This document shows, one piece after another, positions 22,900 to 38,278 of a stretch of 64,000 nucleotides of DNA (position 1 is the first letter of the stretch; every line of letters starts with the position of its first letter). Source of the stretch: Hormiphora californensis (Eukaryota > Ctenophora > Tentaculata > Cydippida > Pleurobrachiidae); assembly GCA_020137815.1 (NCBI GenBank), contig CM035350.1, positions 10,266,947-10,330,946 on the forward strand, given 5' to 3'. The position numbers were made by a program, and so were the translations under genes. The notes below the pieces were generated by a model. The model was not told the DNA's origin, made no database searches, and was given only the letters and a program-made list of their open reading frames with translations.

Positions 22900-25800
22900 C
22901 GCCCGTTTAGTATAGAGGGGCCACCCCCACCACCCCAGGCTGGGGCCACCACTGGGGCCGGAATAGAGGGGTCGCCACTCGCCACTAAGAGTGTCAACTG
23001 TCATGTATGTGTATGTGTGTGTTACCTTGTTTTGCAGTAGCAGCGGAGCTTTGTTTGATCCTGTCAACCAGTTCAGGAGAGAGACAGGATGTTGCTTCAA
23101 AGGTCTTGTCCAGTAGTATGTTAGCCTCTGCTGCATAGATACAACCCAGTAGGCGGAGGTCTACAGGAGCTGTCCCCTAGTTCGATTAGGGCCTGGGCAG
23201 GCTGAATGGCCTGAAGAGGGTCCCCCAACTCGAGCCAGACATATGCCAGATTGCAGAGCACTGAGGCCCTCAGCCCTGATGGGTTCTTTACAGGAGCTGC
23301 CGGCAGACACTTTACACTGAAGGAAAGGTAGTGAATAGTGATACAAATGTTCTGGAATGAGGGATGCCATTATAGGGGATCAGATATTAAGGGGATCAGA
23401 TATCGTTTCTCCACTAAAAAGTAATCTCCACACTACATGATACGTACCTCTCAGCACCAGGCGGTAACAAGTCCAGTGCGTTGTTGAGGCACAATACAGC
23501 GTAGGTTAAACTTGGCGTGGGCCCATCGTTCAGCAAACTGGCACTGTAAAATGTTTTTATTTTACAAACCGGCGCTGCAAAATGTTTTATTTTACAAACC
23601 GGCGCTGTAAAATGTTTATATTTTACAAACCGGTACTGTAAAATGTTTTTATTTTACAAACCGGCGCTGCAAAATGTTTTTATTTTAGTTTTACAGACGT
23701 GTCGTTGTTTTTTGTAACTCTCTACTCACTAGAAAGTTTGGAACCTGTCACTGAGTGGGCCTGTATAACTATAAAACAGTGACAGCTATCAAATCTTTGT
23801 GTTTTTTTCTGCAGAACTATACCCAACAATATGTTGTGTTAATATATTCATTTCCTATAGGATGAACGATACATTAGTAACCTCACTGAGGCCGGGTGTT
23901 ATTGCCCTGCTATGTACCAGTCCTCCTTTATCCCTCCTGGCCATGATAACCCTGGTAATGAGGCAATCCATATCCTGCAATAAGATATATATCTACATGG
24001 TATCTCTAGACTTCCTTTCCATCCTCTCTGGGTGCCTCTACCTGGCCCACAACCACGCCTTCAACTTCACATCCATGGTTGACTACTACAGTATGTTGAC
24101 CCTGTTTCTCGGTCTGGCTGTGGTCAGATTGAGGCTGTTCCAGGGACCCGTGGGTTTGATATCAGAGGTCCTGGTGATCACAGGATCACTACTAACCGGG
24201 GTCAGTGTTGCTATATTCCACACCCATCAAGGAATGGAGGATGATATGATCACCACTCTCGTCCAGGCATGGGTGTTCCTCGTTGCTATGGCAGTCACCA
24301 CAGTCCTCAATGCCATCCTGGTGATACGACTCTGTGCCTTCATCTCTGAACACGGTGCTACAGAACATAGAGCAGCACACATCGTCTCCATTATCCTGTT
24401 CATCAACTACATCATCTTCCATCTCTTCCCCGTTGCAGTGGAGATAAGGAGAATTCTGGGTCTCCAAGGAGAGGGGAGATGTGCAGGGATAGAGGCCGGA
24501 TCGTGGTGGTATAAAGTGTTTTGTACATCAGAGGGCAGGCATTCCTTCATGATACTATCCATGCTGAGCCTCTCTGTTACCAATAGCATGATCCTTCTGC
24601 TTCAATCTCAGAGCAGACACGCTTTGAGACGGTTCTACCACTCTCTCAGGTCCAGAGTCAGAGAGTTCTGGGCTTCTGAATCTAGCTACCAGTACAGACA
24701 AATATAATGCAGCAGCAGACAATCCCGTGTGTGTGTGTGTGTGTAACAAAGAACTAATTCCTTTTTTACTTTGAACATTGTGAAAGTGAACTGTATTTCT
24801 AAAACTCGTGTTTTGTTCAAGTTTAGTTGTTTACCTTGTGCGAAGGGATTTCTGTTGAAATCCCGTGTTAAGGATGGTTTTCCTGTACGTTCCACTTCCA
24901 ACAATACACTTCACAGTGCTGCTGTGGGTCGAGGGAGGGCTAGCAGCCTTCTTCTCTTTACACGCTCCAATAGCACACTCTGCTATCCGGAGCCACAACC
25001 TCGGGTTCCTAGTGTAGACACTGGCTGCTTCAGTGAGACAGTTGAACGCTGCATTAGGCTGTCCTGGAGAGAGGAGGATATGAGATATGATAATGATATC
25101 ACGAAATGGTAAAGTGTCACCCTCTCTCTGTTTCATACCAGTGTGGAGAAGTAGAATCCCATAGTTGTATAGTAGCTGGTAATAGTGGTTAACGCTGTAC
25201 ACTGCACTTGTATTACCTGGAGGGTGGTTAGAATGGTGACTGAGACCCGGTGAGACAAAATGGGTGGGACGGCCCCGAGATTCACAACTTCTGTATTCCC
25301 CAATCTTGGATTCGAATGTGCGCGCGAGAGAGATCACCATTACCATATCGCGCGCTCCGTCAATGAAGACAGAAAAGTGTGCCACTGAGTGTGCCAAAAA
25401 GGTACCTTTTGGGAGGGACTTCACCGCTTTAGAGTTCGCCTCCAATGCCTGGCTGAGATACAGTGCTCCCAAGTTGTATTTTCTCATCTGAGGATAGTTT
25501 TAGATCAGGGGACAAGTATTTATTAAAACGAGTCAAAAGAAGTTATTAAAAGGACTGCTACAAGAAATAATATTTTGAGTGCTGACTCTGTCTCACCGCG
25601 GGCCCTCTACATATTTAAAGGTTAGAACATAACAACTAAGTGTTGAGTGCTAAGTGCTAAACCCTAGATTACCTTAAAGTGCATGCACCCAAAGTTGTTG
25701 TAGTACAGTGTTGGTATGGGCATCACGTGACACACAATACCATATATGGGCATCACGTGACAACTAAACCCACCTTAAAGTGCATGCACCCAAAGTTGTT

Positions 25801-26782
25801 GTAGTACAGTGTTGGTATGTGTTCCTTGCTTGGACAGGTCTTAGGAGAGGAGTTCAGTAGCTTTGCAGCTCTTCTTGAAGTTGCTTCCGCAGATACTCGA
25901 ACTCAGACTTCAGGAAGAGAGATGAGGCAGGTCTGAGGGAGGAGAGGGCGGATTATTTAGATTACTAAATATCTGATAATGTAGGATACATGAAGGACAC
26001 ACTCGGAGGTGGGGGAGGCACACACTCACCGTCCCAGAAACAGTCAGAACATTCTTTATTTCCCTTTTGCAGAGGGGAGGGAGGGGGTGGAGGGGTGGGG
26101 GTTTGGGGGCACACACTCACCGTCCCAGAAACAGTCAGAACATTCTTTATTTCCCTTTTGTAGAGGGGGGGGGGGGGGAGGGGGTGGAGGGGGTGGTGGT
26201 TTGGGGGGAGTCACACTTACCGTCCCAGAAACAGTCAGAACATTCTTTATTTCCCTTTTGCAGGCCTTCAGACACTTCTGTTGCGCATACAACCTAGTTT
26301 TGTATTGGTGCATGCGGGCCTTGTGCATCTCGCTCAATAGAGGTTCCTTGGCCCCAGAGAACTGCTTGTCTAGATAGTAGAGAACCATTGCAGCGTCGTC
26401 AGTGTGGTAGGTGCACAGGTAACACTCCACCAACAGGAAACATATCTTGTAGGCTGTTGGGGGGGGGGGGCAATACAATGCTAGGTTTTGGAATGTATAT
26501 TTGAGAGTTGTTGTGTAACTAGTAGTCACTATCTACTCACCAAGTACTTCCTCCAGGGGCTCGATCAGTTTAAAAAGCTTCTTCAGTATCTCCAGAGCCT
26601 TGTCAAAGTGTTTCGATTGGTATAGGACCAGGGCCGTGTTATACAGTAGAACAGATCTCTCCACCTCATCACAAGACTCATCCTCACCTTCCTTCTTCAT
26701 CTAGAGAGAGGGAGAGAGAGAGAGAATAACAACCATATCGCTTTAACTAGGAAAATATCATCCAGCCAAAACGGGAACTAAG

Positions 26783-26839
<57 letters not shown>

Positions 26840-27241
26840 ATTACCTTTCCCTCGATCGTGTAGAGGTGATCCAGGAGCCACTCCAGATCATATTCACTAT
26901 CCTTTACCAGGTACTGGCATAGAACCATATTCTGCTGGATCTAAGGGGGGGGGGGGGGGGTCAGCACTGGAAATAACATGCCCGGGGGGGGGGGGGGGGG
27001 GGGTCAGCACTGGAAATAACATGAACTAAAGTTTGCCTGCCACCGCGGGCTCGATAAGAGAGGGTCGACCAAGGCAAACTAGACAACCTAATTAATTACC
27101 TAATTAACTAACTACCTTTAGTGTGAGAGCAGAGTGAGCAGTGGTTGCCATTGTGTTTAGAGCTGACAGACACTCCCCATACTGGCCTTCATCAAATAGG
27201 GTCTTGACAGCATCAACTGCACTCGTATCTTCCCCAGTCAT
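22900..27241 (-). CDS. CNOT10: CCR4-NOT complex subunit 10 (3' end missing)
   Basis: Minus-strand exons in order: 27241-27117 (MTGEDTSAVDAVKTLFDEGQ start), 26940-26848, 26703-26543, 26457-26222, about 25930-25774, 25487-25395, about 25238-25148, about 25070-24940, 23546-23447, and about 23310-23029. They encode TPR-like helices that match CNOT10, a scaffold of the CNOT10-CNOT11 module of the deadenylase. Diagnostic blocks are YYNNFGCMHFKMRKYNLGAL, FNCLTEAASVYTRNPRLWLR and LRASVLCNLAYVWLELGDPL. Two apparent single-base frameshifts interrupt conserved exons, at about 25890 and about 23165-23172. The C-terminal TPR exons should lie below 23029 but fall in poor sequence. Two splice junctions are tandemly duplicated, and an intronless 7TM gene lies on the opposite strand in the intron 24940-23546. 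Confidence 0.88.
23524..23695 (-). repeat. Tandem copies of a CNOT10 splice acceptor
   Basis: On the minus strand the acceptor of the exon at 23546 reads CATTTTACAGTGCCAGTTTG. Four further copies of CATTTTGCAGCGCCGGTTTG type lie upstream in tandem, each about 33 bases and each with an intact AG and exon edge. Confidence 0.88.
23862..24707 (+). CDS. Intronless seven-helix receptor-like gene nested in CNOT10
   Basis: The ATG at 23862 follows TTTCCTATAG, which looks like an acceptor, so a 5' untranslated exon may exist. The 281-residue product has seven hydrophobic segments: VIALLCTSPPLSLLAMITLV, YIYMVSLDFLSILSGCLYLA, MLTLFLGLAVV, ISEVLVITGSLLTGVSVAIF, LVQAWVFLVAMAVTTVLNAI, IVSIILFINYIIFHLFPVAV and FMILSMLSLSVTNSMILLLQ. 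An N-terminal N-glycosylation site (NDT) and a basic C-tail (RRFYHSLRSRVREF) suggest a GPCR topology. No DRY or NPxxY motif is visible, so it is not a canonical rhodopsin-family receptor. I do not recognise the subfamily. The layout resembles the other two 7TM genes in the window (48704 and 56724). Confidence 0.7.
   Translation: MNDTLVTSLRPGVIALLCTSPPLSLLAMITLVMRQSISCNKIYIYMVSLDFLSILSGCLYLAHNHAFNFTSMVDYYSMLTLFLGLAVVRLRLFQGPVGLISEVLVITGSLLTGVSVAIFHTHQGMEDDMITTLVQAWVFLVAMAVTTVLNAILVIRLCAFISEHGATEHRAAHIVSIILFINYIIFHLFPVAVEIRRILGLQGEGRCAGIEAGSWWYKVFCTSEGRHSFMILSMLSLSVTNSMILLLQSQSRHALRRFYHSLRSRVREFWASESSYQYRQI
26018..26264 (-). repeat. Triplicated CNOT10 exon end and splice donor
   Basis: The segment CTCACCGTCCCAGAAACAGT through CCCTTTTGCAG or TAG occurs three times (about 26028, 26117, 26218). 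On the minus strand each copy is the last ~45 bases of an exon (encoding KREIKNVLTVSG) plus its donor (GGTGAGTGTG or GGTAAGTGTG). The copy at 26218-26264 is contiguous with the rest of the exon. The intervals are G-rich. Confidence 0.92.
26785..26838. repeat. (CT)n microsatellite in a CNOT10 intron
   Basis: Uninterrupted CT dinucleotides over about 54 bases in the intron between the exons at 26940-26848 and 26703-26543. Confidence 0.97.
26940..27030. repeat. Duplicated G-run plus GTCAGCACTGGAAATAACAT
   Basis: A poly-G run followed by GTCAGCACTGGAAATAACAT occurs twice in tandem, right at the acceptor of the CNOT10 exon on the minus strand. It is the upstream edge of that exon that is copied. 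Confidence 0.85.
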
Positions 27242-27690
27242 AGCTAGCACAATTCAGAAGGGAGTTAGTTATGGGGTCAGTGTGGTAATACAATACATTA
27301 CAATTATATTAGAGACCGGTTATATATATTAAAAACACTGCCCCCTTAATGTCCTTTAATCCCACTTTCTTGGTAATCCGTAGTCAGGTAGTTCGAGTCC
27401 TTTAGCTAAGGAAAGTTGAGGGTGAATGCAATTTGGGCCTCAGTTGAATCTCTAGTTAAAATAATGCCATGAGGAAAGAGGGAAAGAAAAAGGAGGTAAA
27501 CAGTGCATATAGTAAAATTGGCACCAAAACTCGGGCAAATGACATGCCGGTCAAGAGACAGGTGGCATGCCGCATAATTATCCACCAACATGACTAGAGA
27601 ATCTCGACTCGAGATAGAGAAAAGGTATTTTAGGGACTCAATACAATTAAAATACCATTAAAATGACTATTATTGCAGCTGTCTGATAAA
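27242..27690. other. Divergent intergenic region between CNOT10 (-) and the next gene (+)
   Basis: About 450 bases separate two divergent starts, so it should contain both promoters. No TATA box or named site can be assigned from sequence alone. Confidence 0.4.
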
Positions 27691-30207
27691 ATGCCTACTA
27701 CTGCTGTTGGATTGGTGTTGATCCTCTCGCTCATGGCGCTACTAGGTATGTTTCAATATATCAGTTATACACCTTCTGCTACTAGGTATAATAGTAGTAA
27801 TAGTAATAATACCTTTGAACTAGTTTTAACTGCTGATCTAGAATCTAGTTCTGATAAACCCCCGTTAGTTCCTACCCTTGATCGACCTCACCATTTCAGG
27901 TCTACTTCTACTAGGAGAGAGAACCCCTACGCCAGATCTATACCCCAGGCGATCCGTCTACTCTCCGTCTACCTCTGTACTGGGGATCAAGACTGGGTCT
28001 TCCAACTTAGCCAGCCTAGAATGAGGTTTGCAACAGTGATACTGAAAATGCCGATATGCAAAACAAGGCAGTATTACAGTGCGGGTGAAGTTAATGATCT
28101 CTTAGCGGCCGCTATTGGAGGAAGGAAGGAGTGTCTAGTGGAGCTGGTGAGGGAGAATGTTGAACACATGTTGTGCCACAAAGATTATCTACTGCTACTT
28201 TTACAGTATACCCTTGATCACTACTGTCAAGGTAAATGTAATGGAGTGACGGATGCCCTGATTGAGATAGTGAAGAAGACCAAGCTGCCACCTAGAGAGA
28301 GATGCAAGAAGTTAACACCCTATACCAGGCACCTGGCAGCCACCTAGAGAGAGATGCAAGAAGTTAACACCCTATACCAGGCACCTGGCAGCTACCAGAC
28401 AGAGATGCAAGAAGATAACACCCTATACCAGGCACCTTGCAGCTACCAGACAGAGATGCAAGAAGTTAACACCCTATACCAGGCACCTGGCAGCTACCAG
28501 ACAGAGATGCAAGAAGTTAACACCCTATACCAGGCACCTGGCAGCTACCAGACAGAGATGCAAGAAGATAACACCCTATACCAGGCACCTGGCAGCTACC
28601 AGACAGAGATGCAAGAAGATAACACCCTATACCAGGCACCTTGCAGCTACCAGACAGAGATGCAAGAAGATAACACCCTATACCAGGCACCTTGCAGCTA
28701 GAGAGAGATGCAAGAAGATAACACCCTACACCCGGCACCTTGCAGCTACTAGAGAGAGATGCAAGAAGATAACACCCTATACTCGGCACCTTGCAGCTAC
28801 TAGAGAGAGATGCAAGAAGATAACACCCTATACTCGGCACCTTGCAGCTACTAGAGAGAGATGCAAGAAGATAACACCCTATACTCGGCACCTTGCAGCT
28901 ACTAGAGAGAGATGCAGGAAGATAACACCCTATACCAGGCACCTGCCACCTAGAGAGAGATGCAAGAAGATAACACCCTACACCAGGCACCTATGCAAGA
29001 AGATAACACCCTATACCAGGCACCTGCCACCTAGAGAGAGATGCAAGAAGTTAACACCCTATACCAGGCACCTTGCAGCTACTAGAGAGAGATGCAGGAA
29101 GATAACGCCCTACACCCGGCACCTGGCAGCTACTAGAGAGAGATGCAGGAAGATAACACCCTACACCCGGCACCTTGCAGCTACCAGAAAGAACCTGCCA
29201 CCTAGAGAGAGATGCAAGAAGATAACACCCTATACCCGGCACCTGGCAGCTAGAGAGAGATGCAAGAAGATAACACCCTACACCCGGCACCTTGCAGCTA
29301 CCAGACAGAGAGAGAGATGCAGGAAGATAACACCCTATACTCGGCACCTGGCAGCTACCTAGAGAGAGATGCAAGAAGATAACACCCTATACCAGGCACC
29401 TTGCAGCTAGAGAGAGATGCAAGAAGATAACACCCTACACTCGGCACCTTGCAGCTACCAGACAGAGAGAGAGATGCAGGAAGATAACACCCTATACTCG
29501 GCACCTGGCAGCTACCTAGAGAGAGATGCAAGAAGATAACACCCTATACCAGGCACCTTGCAGCTAGAGAGAGATGCAAGAAGATAACACCCTATACCAG
29601 GCACCTAGAGAGAGATGCAAGAAGTTAACACCCTACACCAGGCACCTGGCAGCTACCTAGAGAGAGATGCAAGAAGATAACACCCTATACCAGGCACCTT
29701 GCAGCTAGAGAGAGATGCAGGAAGATAACACCCTATACTCGGCACCTGGCAGCTACCAGAGAGAGATGCAAGAAGATAACACCCTATACCAGGCACCTTG
29801 CAGGTACTAGAGAGAGATGCAAGAAGTTAACACCCTACACCCGGCACCTTGCAGCTAGAGAGAGATGCAAGAAGTTAACACCCTACACTCGGCACCTTGC
29901 AGCTACCAGAGAGAGATGCAAGAAGATAACACCCTATACCAGGCACCTTGCAGCTACCAGAGAGAGATGCAAGAAGATAACACCCTACACCCGGCACCTT
30001 GCAGCTACCAGACAGAAGCGTCAGTATGGTGTCCAATCCTTCATCGAAACAGCAATATTCTACTCCTGTGACAAGCTGTTTATGAAGGCCATCACAGCAA
30101 GTTTGGTGAACGATGACCCCGGGATAACAGAGGAGCAGAAAGATTTAATGTTTGCATTCTTTCTAACTACTGCAAAGTTCACATGCTGCATTCTAAACTC
30201 AAGATGA
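27691..30207 (+). CDS. Unrecognised gene split by an exon-derived minisatellite
   Basis: From the ATG at 27691 an open frame of 218 residues runs to 28347. It starts with a signal-anchor-like helix (VGLVLILSLMALLGMFQYIS), then a low-complexity SNSNN stretch and a helical domain (QAIRLLSVYLCTGDQDWVFQ; AAAIGGRKECLVELVRENVE). It ends with LPPRERCKKLTPYTRHLAAT. That last segment is the founder of the tandem repeat that follows. After the repeat, 30014-30207 is open again and reads KRQYGVQSFIETAIFYSCDK onward to TTAKFTCCILNSR and TGA. The two parts have the same helical character and probably belong together, joined by splicing around the repeat. I do not recognise the family. Confidence 0.5.
28300..30016 (+). 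repeat. 48-51 bp minisatellite built from exon sequence
   Basis: About 35 copies of GAGAGATGCAAGAAGATAAC plus ACCCTATACCAGGCACCTTG and CAGCTAC. The first copy is coding (RERCKKLTPYTRHLA). At 28354-28701 eight 51-base units are read through in one frame as MQEVNTLYQAPGSYQTE repeats. Other copies carry TAG. The boundary of each unit has a CTTGCAG that resembles a splice acceptor. Confidence 0.95.
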
Positions 30208-30320
30208 AATGAGGTGTTTTAGTAAAAACAAGTTCTTTAAAAGGGGGGCAGTAGAAATTAAATAGAAGAGGACACAATACACATTATCGTCACACAATCT
30301 GGCAATTCACATTCACTGCC

Positions 30321-31321
30321 TCAACATAATTTGATAGACAGTTCTCTAACAGACCTGTCTGTGTCAGAATCAGGAGGGAGGCGTCTAAAAACTAATGTCT
30401 TGTTATTGCTAGGCATATCGAGTACCATCTCCAGCCTCATTCCTTCCTTCTCGCTCATCTCCTGTAATTGTTATATCTGTAATTCACACCTGTATACTTT
30501 ATTTAGAGCAGGAAAATGTTTTGATTTATACTCACTTTAAGCTGGTACACATCCCTGAGTCCCCATCTGGGATCTCTCTGTTTGAGAGAGTTATGAAAGT
30601 CGATATTACTCTGTGGTGATATCACGCCATCCACAGCGTAGGGACCATACGTGAATAGCAGGCCACCTGTTGCCAACAACTAAACACGGGGGAGACTTAC
30701 TTTAATATTTGAGTCACTATGCTATGTGTTCGAAGTAATTAACTTTCTTTAGGCAAGCAGAGCGAATTAGTTGTTCAAAATACCTTGGACATATTCCTGA
30801 AGAGGCCATATGTACACTCAATAGGGGATATGTGAATCATATTGATACAAATTCCAACATCGTACTTCCCAAGATGAGTAGGAGCAAATCCCCACTCAGA
30901 GATATCCTTACTAATATCCACAACCTTGAATAGGAAGATGATTAGAAGGAGAGGTAGAGTGAGCAGAGAAAAGGGTCTTAATAATTTCTCTCTTTTGAAC
31001 TCACTTTAGGCGCTTTTACATTCTTCAAGTGCTTGCAGTGAGCCTTGATATCTTCCATATGTGACTCATCGAATTCAGTTGGCTCCCAGGACGCAGCAGC
31101 GAAATAGTTGCAGAAGTATTTGGCGTGTTCTCCGGTCCCTTGTATAAAACTGATAACATCAAGGTGCCACAAAATGGATCGGGAAATAATGAACTATCTA
31201 ACTTACCCGAGGCAACTTCGAAGACTTTTACTTTGTCTGCCTGGCCAAGGAACCCTTTCAGTGTTTCTAAGATAGGCTCAGAGTTCCTAAGAGCGGAAGG
31301 ATTGCTCCGCGGGCTTGCCAT
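30321..31321 (-). CDS. METTL26: Methyltransferase-like 26 (UPF0585 family), five exons
   Basis: Exons on the minus strand: 31321-31207, 31138-31005, 30924-30784, 30679-30536 and 30461-30321, all in phase. The product starts MASPRSNPSALRNSEPILET. It has the SAM-binding start VKVFEVASGTGEHAKYFCNY, then VGICINMIHISPIECTYGLF, LLATGGLLFTYGPYAVDGVI, NSLKQRDPRWGLRDVYQLKE and MVLDMPSNNKTLVFRR. These are the conserved blocks of METTL26 (UPF0585), a predicted class I SAM-dependent methyltransferase of unknown substrate. Compared with the human protein it has about 20 extra residues at the C-terminus (PPDSDTDRSVRELSIKLC). No frameshift is seen. Confidence 0.93.
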
Positions 31322-32003
31322 GCCACAACTCCGCTGGACAATTCGAGTGGTGGTAACCCCCAATTCGTCAAAGTAGGGTAGAAGTTAGTAGTTTGTACCA
31401 ATTCAGAGGATCTTACTGCACAATATCACTCACAAAGTAACAAAAGAGGCTGGATTCTGGAAAACGGCACGAAATTTTTTAAACTTTGATTTCGAGTTCC
31501 AAAACTTTAAAAAAAACATGATATGACACTCAAATTTCTATTAATCCGCGCGCGACTTTGCACGCGCAAATGTAGCGCCGCGCTTAACCTTTCCCATTTT
31601 CACCAGTCACGCCCCATTATTTGGTACACATACAAGAGACATAATTAAATATTTGATAACCCTATTTAACAAATTCTTACGAATGGGAATCATAAAACAC
31701 TTGTACAACACTACAAAACACATTTCATTTTGTATCGCGTTCTATAATCGGTATCACACTCACAGTAACAATAACATTTGTGGAGTTACACAAAGTAACA
31801 TTCCACGGATATATAAAATTTCACTTGCGTTAAATTTCATTTGTACTCCGGTGTAATAAACTTAAACTTTTCACTTTCAATACCTAACATGAAACGTTCA
31901 ATATTGTCTCTGAGCTCATGACGTCTGATATTAGTCCAGTTTGTGTGTGAGAGAGAGGGGGCTCTCTAAGAGGAGGGCGAACTAATTAATTGTCTCTGTT
32001 CTA
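31322..32003. other. Intergenic between METTL26 and TAT, no gene
   Basis: Upstream of METTL26 and downstream of TAT. It contains a GC-rich patch (TCCGCGCGCGACTTTGCACG at about 31545) in AT-rich surroundings. Possible TAT polyadenylation signals are AT-rich and not distinctive. Confidence 0.4.
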
Positions 32004-36218
<4,215 letters not shown>

Positions 36219-37100
36219 TCTGGGCCTGAGAGATAGTCTGTAACATCGTTAGGGAGGGGGGAGATAGTCTGTAATGTGGCTACAAAGTGGAGAGACGAAG
36301 AGAGAGGATGGAGAGATTAGACAAATTACTAAAATGGAAGAAGAGAGTGTCGCACACTAGTTTCATATACTTTATAGGAATCCCATCATAAATACACTAG
36401 CTGCAGAATCATGTGTATAACATTGCACGGCAATGAGAAGTGTTAAAAGAATTTAAAAGAATGGCAAAACATTCTTCTCGCAGTTAGAAAACTAGTCATA
36501 AAAGGACATCAAGTTCTCTATATGACGGTACTAACAGTACTACTAGGACAGTACTACAGTACTACTAGGACAGTACTACTAGGACAGTAATACAGTGGTA
36601 CTGTTTACTCAACAAGTACTACTATAGGACAGTACTAGGACACTACAGTACGACAGTGCTACTAGGACAGTTACAGGACATCAAGTTCTCATGGTGTTGA
36701 GAATCAGTCAACAACCGCCCGGTATTTTAATGTTGTGTAGCTCACACCGTCATTTTATGAGGGTTCAGTAGTGTTGCAACCTATCACGCCATCACGCGAT
36801 GTGCAACTTTAGTCTAAACAAAACCTAATATATAACCTATAATGTGCAGCCTGTTATTAGTGCCCTGGTAAAGTATGACAGTATGTTATTATGACAGCAT
36901 AATATTATGATTATGTTGCAATGTTTAGCACACCAAGTGTCAATAAACCTGACAAGTAATTCCTTATATTCTCACTACTGCTCAATGCTTAGTTGCTATA
37001 TCCAGTATAAACAATTATTATGTAATCAGAATATGAGAGAATCCTAGAATGTTCCTGAATGTTCCTGAAGAGTGTGTAACACAAACACTGTTTGCATAGG
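36219..37100. other. Upstream region of TAT, no gene recognised
   Basis: AT-rich sequence with a short ACAGTACTACTAGG repeat (about 36525-36665) and no conserved open frame. The TAT promoter and any 5' untranslated exon would be here. Confidence 0.5.
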
Positions 37101-37219
37101 AGTTAGGAGCTGTAGGCACTGGCATGTAGGGGAAGGTAGCTTCCCCTTCATGCCCCTACCAGTTAGGAGCTGTAAGCAGGCATGTAGGGGAAGGTAGCTT
37201 CCCCTTCATGCCCCTACCG
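37101..37219. repeat. Tandem pair of perfect hairpins
   Basis: A ~60-base unit occurs twice: AGTTAGGAGCTGTA, then GGCATGTAGGGGAAGGTAGC and TTCCCCTTCATGCCCCTACC. Each unit contains an inverted repeat (GCATGTAGGGGAAG / CTTCCCCTTCATGC) with a 4-base loop. Confidence 0.93.
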
Positions 37220-37684
37220 TCCGGACGGTAGGAGTGCGAGAGAGAAAGGGAAATTAAATGACACGTCGTCACAAAATGCACTTAGTTAGACTATTATAAA
37301 CGGAAGAGGGCAGGTATGGCAGCTACAAGGCTGGATATTACACATTAATGAACTAGTCAACACAATTCTGAAAAATACCAGCTAAGTTCAAGGATACAAC
37401 GCTGATCGACGTCCTCCCTGATATGATATGCCTAGCCTCTCTGTTTCGCGTGCCTCGTAAAGGAGGGTTAGAACATAACACGATATGATATAATGAGAGA
37501 GCTTTAAATCAAAGCAAGCAAGAAGGGAAATGCCTCTCTGTACGTGAATTCCGCTCTTTTGGGGAGCAAGCGGGGAATTTTCCAGGTAAACTATCCAAAC
37601 ATGGACTACCTCTCAAATGTCTTCCAGGAAGAGTAGTCGGCTAGTGAAGAAGGGTGGAGGGGGGAGAGAGAGGGAGAGAGAGAG

Positions 37685-37750
<66 letters not shown>

Positions 37751-38022
37751 AAGTAGAGCGGCGAAGAAGAAATAACACCTTAAAATAACACTGGCGTGGA
37801 GCCCTGATTTTCATTTTTTCTTTTTCCTAAGGTCACCCGCTGCACTAGGCGTGCAATATAACCATCATACTATTACATGTATTATTCTGAGGAGCTGCAT
37901 ACGACAGTGTAGAAAACACATAGAAAATCACATAAAGAAAATAACGATCGATTCAGAGTAACCTGATTATAGCTCGTGACTTGGCTATCACTCTCAGTGA
38001 TTCATGCCCGTGATATAATCAC

Positions 38023-38061
<39 letters not shown>

Positions 38062-38090
38062 TCTCTCTTACCTTATCCTTTTAGCCGGGT
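37220..38090. other. Non-coding with (GA)n microsatellite
   Basis: AT-rich sequence with a GA tract at 37665-37748 and a CT tract at 38028-38068 that ends at a TTTTAG acceptor-like site. Confidence 0.5.
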
Positions 38091-38096
38091 TTGCCA

Positions 38097-38278
38097 TGGC
38101 CACTGTCACAGAGAACTATCCAATCAGGATTAAAATATTCTCCGAATTCAATGTTTACACAGTAGCTTCACCAGGAATTAGGATCTTCCTTACTGGGAAG
38201 AGAGTTAGTTGGACTGTCAATCTTTCCAGGAATATACAGACAAGAAACCTAAAGTTTAGAGAGCCAAAGGGGGAGTGA
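38097..38278 (+). CDS. Small open frame, doubtful
   Basis: An ATG in a favourable context (GCCATGGCC) opens a frame of 60 residues, MATVTENYPIRIKIFSEFNV to NLKFREPKGE, following a long pyrimidine tract and a TTTTAG acceptor-like site at 38078-38083. I recognise no domain. It may be a lineage-specific small gene, an exon, or chance. Confidence 0.22.

Noticed and set aside
28517-29374. Minus-strand frames with repeated GIGCYLLASLS
   Set aside because: They are shadows of the 48-51 bp minisatellite whose founder is coding on the + strand.
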